A stretch of 51,974 bases of DNA. Origin: an uncultured Sediminibacterium sp. (GTDB lineage Bacteria > Bacteroidota > Bacteroidia > Chitinophagales > Chitinophagaceae). The notes under the pieces were generated by a model. That model had not been told where the DNA came from, searched no databases, and saw only the letters and a program-made list of their open reading frames with translations. The stretch lies in the NCBI RefSeq assembly GCF_946481145.1, contig NZ_CAMLMJ010000028.1, forward strand, positions 1 through 51,974, given 5' to 3'. The position numbers were made by a program, and so were the translations under genes. Shown here piece by piece: positions 44,148-51,974 of the stretch. Numbering within the stretch: the stretch's first letter is position 1; each line of letters begins with the position of its first letter.

Positions 44148-45020
44148 ATGGCAGTATTAGTGAATAAAAACTCAAAGATTATTGTTCAGGGCTTTACCGG
44201 AACAGAAGGTACTTTCCACGCTACGCAGATGATTGAATACGGCACCAATGTGGTTGGTGGTGTAACACCTGGTAAGGGCGGAAGCACACATCTCGATCGT
44301 CCTGTTTTCAATACAGTAGCAGATGCAGTAAAAACAGCAGGTGCTGATGTAAGTATCATCTTTGTACCGCCTGCTTTTGCAGCCGATGCAATTATGGAAG
44401 CTACGGATGCAGGAATTGGCCTGATTGTTTGTATTACAGAAGGTATTCCTGTTCAGGATATGGTAAGGGTAAAAAATTATATGCTGGGTAAACCTACCCG
44501 CCTGATCGGACCTAACTGCCCTGGTGTTATCACTGCTGGAGAAGCCAAAGTAGGTATTATGCCAGGTTTTATCTTCAAACCAGGACGTATTGGTATCGTT
44601 TCAAAAAGTGGTACCCTCACTTATGAAGCGGCCGACCAGGTTGTTAGAGCTGGTTTAGGCATAAGCACAGCTATTGGTATTGGTGGTGACCCAATTATCG
44701 GCACCCCAACCAAAGAAGCCGTTGAACTTTTGATGAATGATCCTGAAACTGATGGTATCATTATGATTGGTGAAATCGGTGGTAGCATGGAAGCGGATGC
44801 TGCTCGTTGGATCAAAGACAATAAAACAAAACCTGTTGTTGGTTTTATCGCAGGTCAAACTGCCCCTCCAGGCCGTCGTATGGGTCATGCAGGTGCAATC
44901 ATCGGTGGTGCCGATGATACCGCAGCAGCAAAAATGAAAATCATGGCTGAATGTGGCATTGATGTAGTGGCCAGTCCAGCAGATATCGGCATAACCATGG
45001 CCGCCGCCCTAAAAAAATAA
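44148..45020 (+). CDS. sucD: succinyl-CoA synthetase, alpha subunit
   Basis: 290 aa, normal length. With SucC it interconverts succinyl-CoA and succinate, making ATP or GTP in the TCA cycle. CoA-binding domain: [28 protein letters not shown]; ligase domain: [22 protein letters not shown], and the active-site phosphohistidine His247 in [10 protein letters not shown]. sucC is not adjacent, a known arrangement in some Bacteroidota. Ends at its own intrinsic terminator. Confidence 0.97.
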   Translation: MAVLVNKNSKIIVQGFTGTEGTFHATQMIEYGTNVVGGVTPGKGGSTHLDRPVFNTVADAVKTAGADVSIIFVPPAFAADAIMEATDAGIGLIVCITEGIPVQDMVRVKNYMLGKPTRLIGPNCPGVITAGEAKVGIMPGFIFKPGRIGIVSKSGTLTYEAADQVVRAGLGISTAIGIGGDPIIGTPTKEAVELLMNDPETDGIIMIGEIGGSMEADAARWIKDNKTKPVVGFIAGQTAPPGRRMGHAGAIIGGADDTAAAKMKIMAECGIDVVASPADIGITMAAALKK

Positions 45021-45042
45021 AAGTCGTAACTTTATAGCTTAG

Positions 45043-45070
45043 AAAGCCTGCCTACAAGCAGGCTTTTTTA
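45043..45070 (+). terminator. intrinsic terminator of sucD
   Basis: AAAGCCTGC, CTACAA loop, GCAGGCTTTTTTA: perfect 9-bp stem plus U-tract, 23 bp after the stop. Confidence 0.92.
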
Positions 45071-45101
45071 TGCATTGCAGTCACGCGAAATTTAACATAA
45101 C

Positions 45102-45206
45102 GCTATTGGTCCATAGTCCATTAGCTAATAGCAGATTGATTTGGACATTAATAAGTTTCCCCCACCCTTTCTTATTCCTTATTCCTTATTTCATATTTCT
45201 TATTAT
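45102..45206. repeat. residual word repeats, CCATAGTC type (copy 4) and AATAAGAA type (copy 3)
   Basis: A short GGTCCATAGTCC core inside GCTATT/AATAGC arms at 45102-45132, then a single-arm TTCTTATTCCTTATTCCTTA block at 45166-45205. Both words are the ones used in full hairpins elsewhere; here they look decayed or partial. Confidence 0.7.
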
Positions 45207-45249
45207 TTAATCATTACCAAATAAAATACCAACTAAACGGTATAGGTCG

Positions 45250-45358
45250 ATTGGAAACAAGTTTGCAACTTGCACTTGTTATAGAAACTCAAAGGAGTAT
45301 TCAAACAATTACAAATTGGGGGTAAAGCTTGTGGCGAAAGTCACAAGCTTTCGTTTTT
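45250..45358 (+). ncRNA. possible small RNA or terminated leader
   Basis: Unlike the low-complexity words nearby, this stretch contains AACAAGT...ACTTGTT (45256-45280) and then a strong intrinsic-terminator-like hairpin AAAGCTTGTG / CACAAGCTTT (45324-45351) with a T-tract, 100 bp before the alpha-2-macroglobulin start and about 300 bp after the sucD terminator. A terminator with no gene before it suggests a short transcript. I could not fix a promoter, so confidence is low. Confidence 0.3.
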
Positions 45359-45408
45359 TCGGCTAAACTTTTGTTAATCCAATACTTTAGCTATGAATAT
45401 GAATGATG

Positions 45409-45440
45409 TTTGCATCTCCTATAAATAGAACGTATTTTTC
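45409..45440 (+). promoter_or_regulatory. alpha-2-macroglobulin promoter, Bacteroidota type
   Basis: TTTG (45409-45412), 20-bp spacer, TATTTTTC (45433-45440), one mismatch from TAnnTTTG. Predicted start near 45447, 10 bp before the ATG at 45457. It lies inside the longer frame that begins at 45403, supporting the shorter start. Confidence 0.55.
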
Positions 45441-45456
45441 GACCAAATTCCATTGC

Positions 45457-48400
45457 ATGCGATCAAGTTTGTTACTCCTTTTACTGAGCTGTTCTTTTAT
45501 CCTTAAAACCCAGGCTCAACAAACCGATACTAGTTTTTTAAATGAGTGGTTCTCCATCGATACCCTGATCCTGGAAAGAGGACTTCCCAAAACTGCGTTA
45601 GAAAAGGTAAATGCACTATATACAAAGGCCGTTCAACAACAATTACCGGCGCAACAGATTAAATGTCTTATTTACCGGTACTCTCTTGAAAACAGTGCAA
45701 CAGAGAAAACAACCAAAGATGCAGTAGCTGCGCTAACAAAAGAAATTGAAACTGCAAAAGACCCGGTTGCAAAAGCAGTACTTCAGCTATTACTGGCTAA
45801 AAAAACCGCATCCTATTTTTCACAAAAACGCTACCAGATATTAGACAGAACCCCTGTTGAAAATGATCAACAGTTAACTATTGACACCTGGTCACTGGAT
45901 AATTTTTACCAGTTTATTTCGAAATTATATTTCACCGTACTTGAACAGGATGCTTTACTAAAAAGAGTATCGATCAGCTCTTATGATGCTGTTCTGAAAA
46001 GAGGTACTAAAAGATTTCCCAACACCAGCATCTATGATCTTGCGATAAATGAATCGATGGAGTTTTTCAAGCTGTCGGACCTGTATCAGATCAATCCTAT
46101 TAATAGGTTTACTCTAAAAGATGTAAAGGCGCTCGCTATTTTACCCGAATTCATTCAACATTCATTTACTACTACCGACAGTAGCTCGGGTGTATGGATT
46201 ACCCTCAGACTCTACCAGCAAATACTCAAGCACCATATACAGGATGCAGATAAAAGCCTACTTATATTCCTGGATCTGCAAAGATTAAACTGGGTTAGTC
46301 TGAATAGCCAGATTGATAAACAGGAAATGCTTCGCGAAAAAAATTACCGATGGCTGGCAGAGCAGTACCCTGCTAATAATGCAACGGCAGAAATCTGGTC
46401 GCAGGTTGCTCAGATTCATATAAACAAAGCATATAATTACTCAGCATCGGGCGATACCACCAATCGTTTTGAATATATCAGGGCGAAACAAATAATAGCG
46501 TCTGTTATTCATCAGTATAACGACAGTGTTTATGGCGTAAAACTTATGAATAACCAATTGGCCCAGATTCAGCAGGTGCAAATGAGTCTTACTGCCGAAC
46601 AGGTAAATAGTGTACAACTACCCTTCAGGGCAAAACTTGATTACCGGAATATGGATAGTGTATATATCCGTATACTCCGTATTGATGATACATTCAATAA
46701 TATGGACCGTGTTTGGGAAAACGGGTTTTGGAAAAAAATAGTAAAGCATAAAATTTTTAAAACACTATCCTTCGCATTACCCAAAACTAATGATCATCAG
46801 TTACACAGTACAGAAATAGCATTGCCCGGATTAGCAGCAGGCAATTATGCTATTCTTTGCTCTAATGACCCATTCTTCAACGATAGCCTGAGTAAACTCA
46901 GATACCTCCCAGTAATGGTGTCTAATATCAGCTATATAAAAAATGGTAGCGATTTTTTTGTTGTGCACCGAGAAACAGGAAAGCCTTTGGCTAATGTAAG
47001 CGTAACCGTTCAACAACAATTCTATGATGGAGTAAAACGCAGATACGATTTCAAAACTGCACTAAAAATACTTACGGATAAAAACGGACATTTCAGTTTT
47101 GTTGAAAAATACAACAGTGGGTATTTCAGGTACCATTTTGAAACAAAGAATGACCAGTTAAAATTCAATAGCGGAGAATATGAATATTTCACGTCAGCTT
47201 CAAATGATGATGTGGTGATAGACCCTAATACAGAAGAAATGATACGTTTTGAAAAAGATGCAAGACGGATTTTCTTTTTTACCGACAGGTCTATCTACCG
47301 CCCCGGACAAACCGTATACTTCAAAGGTATTGGCGTTACAAAGTCGTATGAAACACGTAATAGTAAAGTACTTACAAAAGATTCAGGCTGGGTTATTCTG
47401 CGTGATGTTAACAGAAAAAAACTGGATTCCATACGTTTTGTTTTAAATGAATACGGATCATTCAGCGGCAGTTTCAAACTACCTGCAAAAACATTAACAG
47501 GTAGCTTTGGATTGTATACAACCGGCATACCAAATGGCTACACTTATTTTTCAGTAGAAGAATATAAGCGCCCTACTTACTCGGTAAACTTTGAAAAAGT
47601 AAAAGGCAGTTACCGGCTAAACGACAGTATTACACTTACAGGTAATGCAAAGGCATTTGCGGGCAATAATATCGATGGTGCAAAAGTTCGTTACAGCATA
47701 ACCCGTTTTACCAGAAGATTTTACCCCTGGTACCGGAGAGGTCCTTCAAGAGGTGATGACAAAAGAGAAATTGCAAATGGAACATTAACTACAGATGCTT
47801 CGGGTAATTTCAAGGTTCATTTTAAGGCTAATGCTGATGACATAAACGAAGATGAAAACACCAACACCCAGTTTACATTTTCCGTGTCGGCTACCGTTAC
47901 TGATGGTAATGGTGAGACCAGAACTGCGAATACAGATATTACAATGGGTTACCAATCATTGCAGTTAGACATCAACTCCCCGCGTTTAGCCGACAGCAAA
48001 GACCTCAAACAAATTGGTATTAAAACCACCAACCTAAGCGGCGAAGCTGATCCCGCAAACGTACAGGTACAAATATTTTCATTAAAAACACCTGAGAGAC
48101 TGGTCAGAAAAAGGTTATGGGAAAAACCTGATCAGTTTTTGATGACAGAACAGGAATTTTTACGCCTCTTTCCTCACGATGAATATGCTGCTGAAACCGA
48201 AATAACTACCTGGCCAATTGCGTCATTAGTGTCAGAGGAATCCATCAATACCGGGAACAGCGCAGGCCTTATGCTAAAACAGGCATTACCAGCCGGAGAA
48301 TATAAAATTGAAGCAACGACCAAAGATAAAGATGGCAAAACGGTAAAAGCAGTTCAATATATGAGTATAATGAACCTTGCTTCAAATCAAATACCACACC

Positions 48401-51400
48401 TAAGCTATCAGTTAATTCATTTGGAAAAAACAACCGCGGTTCCAGGTGATACTGCAGCTTATACTGTAGGCACATCGGCTAATGAAGTATATGTAATACA
48501 AAAAACAGAAAGAAAAAATCAGCCTGTTTTAATAGGCTATCAGAACAGGAAAGCAGGTTTTGCCAATAACCAATTTATTCCTGTTGAAAAAGACAGAGGA
48601 GGCTTCGCAGTTGCTGAAGCCTATGTATTACATAACCGTGTGTATATAACCCAGACAACTATTGAAGTGCCCTGGACGAATAAATCGCTGGAAGTTCGAT
48701 ACAGTAGTTTTAGAAACAAAACAGAACCAGGAAGCGAAGAAACATGGACGGTTGAGGTTAAAGGTTCAGATAACAACAAAGTTGCCGCCGAGTTATTGAC
48801 AACCATGTATGATGCATCGCTCGACCAGTTTAAGCCATATCAACTGACTTCACCTGGCATCTGGCAGAACAATTATTTCAATAATACTTTTTCTTCCGGA
48901 AGAAACTTTATTCAGGTTGGCGCTTCTGAGAATTATACTCCGTCATGGAATTATTTACCTCCAAGCTATACAACCATTGACCGGCTGGCAGAACATTACA
49001 ATGATTTTCTGGAAGAAAATATCAGGAACTGGATTACATTGAGAAAACCGGTTATTTCAGATAAACTGGTGAAGTATGTTGACCAGATGTTAACAGCCCG
49101 GTACTCATACAATATGGTATCGAGCAAGGCCATTGCAGGCTCTACAGCAGCCGCAAGCTTTCGAAATGATACTAATGCTCCCCCACCTGCTCCATTATAT
49201 GAAACAGTATTAGCCGGCAGAGCTTCCGGTGTGCAAATACGTGGAATTAGCAGTTTAGCAAAGACTAATGACTTAAATGTGCTTTATGTTGTTAACGGAA
49301 AACCTGTTAGCGAAATTCCCCAGATTTCACCGGAGAAAATTTTACAGACAAGTACATTAAGTCCTGAAGCCGCAACTGCATTGTATGGACCAGCCGGAGC
49401 CAATGGAGCCATTGTGATTACGACAGCAGATGAGCTAGCTCCAATAACCATCCGCAAAAATTTTAATGAAACGGCCTTCTTCTTCCCGCACCTGTATGCC
49501 GATTCTTCGGGTACTTATAAATTTAGTTTTACTATGCCTGATGCCCTCACCAAATGGAAATGGATGAGTCTGGCACATACAAAAGAACTGGCATTCGGAA
49601 CTACAAACAGCTATGTTACTTCACAAAAAACAGTGATGATACAAGCCAATGCCCCTCGCTTTGTAAGAGAAGGCGACCAGTTGGAGTTCAGTGCAAAACT
49701 GTCGAACCTAAGTGAAAAAGAATTATCGGGCCAGGCAACACTGGAACTGATAGATGCCGCTACGGGCAACCCTGTTGACGGATGGTTTCAGAATGTATTC
49801 CCTGTGCAATATTTTACAGCCGGCGCAGGACAAAGCACTACCATCAAATTTCCTTTTCAGGTGCCTTTTAGCTTCAACAAAACGCTGAGCTGGCGCATTA
49901 CCGCGAGAGCAGAGAACTATAGTGATGGGGAAGAAAATATGCTGCCCGTATTAACCAATCGCCAATTGGTTACTGAAAGCTTGCCAATCTTAATAACCAA
50001 TGACACCACTCAATCATTCTATTTTGAAAAACTGGCAAAAGCTAATAGTCCAAGTCTTACCCATGAAGCCATTGCTATTCAGTATACATCGAATCCTATT
50101 TGGGAAGCCATACGCGCCCTACCTTATCTGATGGAATACCCTTATGAATGTGTTGAACAAACCTTCAATCGCTTCTATGCAAACACACTGGGCAATTATA
50201 TCGTTAACAGAGATCCCAAAATTAAAAAGGTATTTGAAGCATGGCGCAAAGACACAGCAACAGCAAAAAGCAAGCTCCAGTTAAATGAATCGCTCAAACA
50301 GATTATGCTGGAAGAAACTCCATGGGTATTTGCTGCCCAAAGTGAAACTGAACAACAGCAAAACATCGCTCGTTTATTCGATGTATTCCGTTTAAATGAA
50401 CAGACCAGCCAGTTGATTAAAAAACTGCTGGATATGCAATCAACAGACGGCAGTTTCAGTTGGTTCAAAGGTGGATCAGGCGATCGATATATGACTAATT
50501 ATGTGGTTACAGGACTTGGTAAATTAAAACGAATCGGTGCGCTTACACCAGACATCGCTATTCAACTGAAACCAATAATTGAAAAAGCTGTGAAGTTTCT
50601 TGATGCAACCATTAACACCGATTACCAGTACTGGAAAAAATCAAAACTGGATACCACGCAAACACTCATTTCAAACCTGCATATCCAATACCTCTATATG
50701 CGTAGTTTCTTCCGAGACATCGCTCCACCAAAAAACAATGAGGCTTATCAATTTTTCTACGACAGGGGTAAGTTTCAAATTCAGCGCCAGTCGATTTATA
50801 ACAGAGCTTTGCTTGGACTGGTTTATTACAGGAACAATGAAATTCGCTATGTGAATGTAAACATCCGTAATGCCATACTTGAAAATGCTGTTCAGGAAAA
50901 AGGTAAAGCTTCTCTGTACTGGAAAGAAAGGTATACTTACTCCTGGTATCAGACGCCTATTGAGCACCAGGCAACCATGATTCAGTTCTTACAGGAACTG
51001 CAACAGGGACAGCCAATGTCGGATGGTAATAAATCGATCGACCAGGCCCGTAACTGGTTACTACTGAATAAACAAACCAATCATTGGAATACCACCATAG
51101 CCACGGCCGAAGCCTGTTATGCCTTATTAATGACGGGTTCTGATTTATTATACGCGGATAAATATGTAAACATACAGTTAGGAAATACCAGCTATTCAAA
51201 TCAAAATAAAACAACAGAAGCCGGCACAGGATATTTCGAGCAAAGAATTGAAGGAAGATTGGTAAAACCGGAAATGGGAAATATAAAAGTAACCGTTCAA
51301 ACCAAGGGCAATAGTCAGGCACAGGGACCATCCTGGGGTAGTGTGTACTGGCAGTATTTTGAAGACATGGATAAGATTACCCGTTCTGCAACTCCGTTAT

Positions 51401-51816
51401 CAATCACCAAACAATTATTTGTTGAACGCAATAGTGACAAGGGAAAAACACTTGATCCGGTGAAAGAAAATGATGCCCTGAAACCTGGTGACAAAGTAGT
51501 GATTCGCCTCATACTAAAAACTGACCGCGACATGGAATACCTGCACCTGAAAGATACCCGTGCAGCAAGTATGGAGCCGGTAAATGTACTGAGTGGTTAC
51601 AAATGGCAGGGTGGACTTGGTTACTACGAAAGCACCAAAGATGCCAGCACCAATTTCTTTATCAGTAATCTGTACAAAGGCACTTATGTTTTTGACTACC
51701 CTGTATTCATCACCCATACCGGCATATTCACCACAGGAAATGCCAGCATCCAATGCATGTATGCCCCGGAGTTTACAGCTAATTCGGGTGGAATGAAAAT
51801 CAGGGTGGAAGAATAA
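45457..51816 (+). CDS. bacterial alpha-2-macroglobulin with thioester motif and TonB-plug-like insert
   Basis: 2119 aa from the ATG at 45457 (MRSSLLLLLLSCSFIL, signal peptide ending TQAQ; LLSC might act as a weak lipobox). About 30-400: helical repeat-like region. About 590-700: MG2-type domain (FFFTDRSIYRPGQTVYFKG). Near 1340-1420: A2M domain (FFFPHLYADSSGTYKFSFTM, WKWMSLAHTKELAFG). Thioester CVEQ with Cys1565 in MEYPYECVEQTF, followed by the helical thioester domain (STDGSFSWFKGGSGDRYMTN) and receptor-like C-terminal domains. Known role of the family: the thioester traps proteases and protects the cell envelope. Odd feature: residues about 1245-1325 (RASGVQIRG, LYVVNGKPVSEI, AATALYGPAGANGAIVITT) look like the plug of SusC-type TonB receptors. 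No PBP1c gene is visible; it may lie beyond the window. Confidence 0.93.
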   Translation: MRSSLLLLLLSCSFILKTQAQQTDTSFLNEWFSIDTLILERGLPKTALEKVNALYTKAVQQQLPAQQIKCLIYRYSLENSATEKTTKDAVAALTKEIETAKDPVAKAVLQLLLAKKTASYFSQKRYQILDRTPVENDQQLTIDTWSLDNFYQFISKLYFTVLEQDALLKRVSISSYDAVLKRGTKRFPNTSIYDLAINESMEFFKLSDLYQINPINRFTLKDVKALAILPEFIQHSFTTTDSSSGVWITLRLYQQILKHHIQDADKSLLIFLDLQRLNWVSLNSQIDKQEMLREKNYRWLAEQYPANNATAEIWSQVAQIHINKAYNYSASGDTTNRFEYIRAKQIIASVIHQYNDSVYGVKLMNNQLAQIQQVQMSLTAEQVNSVQLPFRAKLDYRNMDSVYIRILRIDDTFNNMDRVWENGFWKKIVKHKIFKTLSFALPKTNDHQLHSTEIALPGLAAGNYAILCSNDPFFNDSLSKLRYLPVMVSNISYIKNGSDFFVVHRETGKPLANVSVTVQQQFYDGVKRRYDFKTALKILTDKNGHFSFVEKYNSGYFRYHFETKNDQLKFNSGEYEYFTSASNDDVVIDPNTEEMIRFEKDARRIFFFTDRSIYRPGQTVYFKGIGVTKSYETRNSKVLTKDSGWVILRDVNRKKLDSIRFVLNEYGSFSGSFKLPAKTLTGSFGLYTTGIPNGYTYFSVEEYKRPTYSVNFEKVKGSYRLNDSITLTGNAKAFAGNNIDGAKVRYSITRFTRRFYPWYRRGPSRGDDKREIANGTLTTDASGNFKVHFKANADDINEDENTNTQFTFSVSATVTDGNGETRTANTDITMGYQSLQLDINSPRLADSKDLKQIGIKTTNLSGEADPANVQVQIFSLKTPERLVRKRLWEKPDQFLMTEQEFLRLFPHDEYAAETEITTWPIASLVSEESINTGNSAGLMLKQALPAGEYKIEATTKDKDGKTVKAVQYMSIMNLASNQIPHLSYQLIHLEKTTAVPGDTAAYTVGTSANEVYVIQKTERKNQPVLIGYQNRKAGFANNQFIPVEKDRGGFAVAEAYVLHNRVYITQTTIEVPWTNKSLEVRYSSFRNKTEPGSEETWTVEVKGSDNNKVAAELLTTMYDASLDQFKPYQLTSPGIWQNNYFNNTFSSGRNFIQVGASENYTPSWNYLPPSYTTIDRLAEHYNDFLEENIRNWITLRKPVISDKLVKYVDQMLTARYSYNMVSSKAIAGSTAAASFRNDTNAPPPAPLYETVLAGRASGVQIRGISSLAKTNDLNVLYVVNGKPVSEIPQISPEKILQTSTLSPEAATALYGPAGANGAIVITTADELAPITIRKNFNETAFFFPHLYADSSGTYKFSFTMPDALTKWKWMSLAHTKELAFGTTNSYVTSQKTVMIQANAPRFVREGDQLEFSAKLSNLSEKELSGQATLELIDAATGNPVDGWFQNVFPVQYFTAGAGQSTTIKFPFQVPFSFNKTLSWRITARAENYSDGEENMLPVLTNRQLVTESLPILITNDTTQSFYFEKLAKANSPSLTHEAIAIQYTSNPIWEAIRALPYLMEYPYECVEQTFNRFYANTLGNYIVNRDPKIKKVFEAWRKDTATAKSKLQLNESLKQIMLEETPWVFAAQSETEQQQNIARLFDVFRLNEQTSQLIKKLLDMQSTDGSFSWFKGGSGDRYMTNYVVTGLGKLKRIGALTPDIAIQLKPIIEKAVKFLDATINTDYQYWKKSKLDTTQTLISNLHIQYLYMRSFFRDIAPPKNNEAYQFFYDRGKFQIQRQSIYNRALLGLVYYRNNEIRYVNVNIRNAILENAVQEKGKASLYWKERYTYSWYQTPIEHQATMIQFLQELQQGQPMSDGNKSIDQARNWLLLNKQTNHWNTTIATAEACYALLMTGSDLLYADKYVNIQLGNTSYSNQNKTTEAGTGYFEQRIEGRLVKPEMGNIKVTVQTKGNSQAQGPSWGSVYWQYFEDMDKITRSATPLSITKQLFVERNSDKGKTLDPVKENDALKPGDKVVIRLILKTDRDMEYLHLKDTRAASMEPVNVLSGYKWQGGLGYYESTKDASTNFFISNLYKGTYVFDYPVFITHTGIFTTGNASIQCMYAPEFTANSGGMKIRVEE

Positions 51817-51819
51817 TGT

Positions 51820-51974
51820 TTGATGTCAGATGGCAGATGTCAGATTTTATAATAGGGGTAGGAAAAGCATTAATTATTCTGAAAAAGAAATTAACTTGCC
51901 AACCCAAATATGTCTGACATCTGACATCTGACATCTGACATCTGACATCTGACATCTGACATCTGACATCTGAC
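51820..51974. repeat. word-repeat array, ATCTGAC type, running off the right edge
   Basis: Left arm GATGTCAGATGGCAGATGTC (about 51821-51848), then AT-rich DNA, then TGTCTGAC followed by eight perfect tandem copies of ATCTGAC (51919-51974) to the window end. The two arms are reverse complements. The array is cut by the window edge so its length is unknown. Confidence 0.95.

Noticed and set aside
45403..45456. 18-codon N-terminal extension of the alpha-2-macroglobulin
   Set aside because: A Bacteroidota promoter falls inside it and the signal peptide begins at the later ATG.
51911..51974. Possible CRISPR array
   Set aside because: The unit is 7 bp and contiguous, with no spacers and no cas genes in the window.

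Overview
The window comes from a Bacteroidota chromosome, most likely family Chitinophagaceae or a close relative. Evidence: type IX secretion (T9SS) C-terminal sorting domains, a GLPGLI-family protein, a type III glutamine synthetase, a head-GIN/DUF2807 protein, and promoters of the Bacteroidota form (TTG/TTTG, about 19-21 bp, TAnnTTTG) upstream of several genes. No phage, plasmid, IS, CRISPR, tRNA or rRNA was found. The window is mostly core chromosome with one repeat-rich surface-protein locus at the left end and a very large surface protein at the right end.

Layout. 1-5176 (minus): a four-gene secreted or surface locus (lipoprotein, small T9SS cargo, secreted 280-aa protein, and a giant protein of nearly identical 112-aa repeats that runs off the left edge). 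5650-6636 (minus): rpsL-rpsG with a clear promoter and terminator. 7483-12558 (plus): a 1691-aa T9SS cargo protein. 12704-13768 (minus): ilvE. 13835-18066 (plus): a tightly packed unit of a HolD-like unknown, an inosine/xanthosine triphosphatase (rdgB), a thioesterase and a secreted GH3 beta-glycosidase. 18172-21190 (minus): aroE, a phosphosulfolactate-synthase homologue and a TPR protein. 21324-31113: a small exported protein, a GLPGLI protein, yidC, a DUF4407 membrane protein, a dipeptidyl peptidase IV-like protease, pyrG and an exported dienelactone hydrolase. 31242-37002 (minus): proC, hldD, purL, a head-GIN protein and an exported unknown. 37256-40037 (plus): glutamine synthetase III and a small exported protein. 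40228-43020 (minus): accC, accB and efp. 43211-51816 (plus): a DUF4198 protein, sucD and a 2119-aa alpha-2-macroglobulin.

Main unexplained signal. Many gaps, almost all at gene 3' ends, carry low-complexity 'word' elements. A short word (about 7-10 nt) is reiterated in one arm and its reverse complement in a second arm, so the transcript can fold into a long hairpin. At least eight unrelated words are used. Some recur at several loci: CCATAGTC-type at four, AATAAGAA-type at three, GAATGGTCAA-type at two, ATCTGAC-type at two. They sit at four of six convergent junctions and at many tandem junctions, but at divergent junctions only as two single-arm remnants. They do not look like any standard terminator, REP or MITE class I can name, and are the best candidate here for an undescribed system. 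Other points: an EF-P whose tip loop carries Arg32 in place of the PGKG lysine, a TonB-plug-like segment inside the alpha-2-macroglobulin, and a str operon that stops after rpsG.
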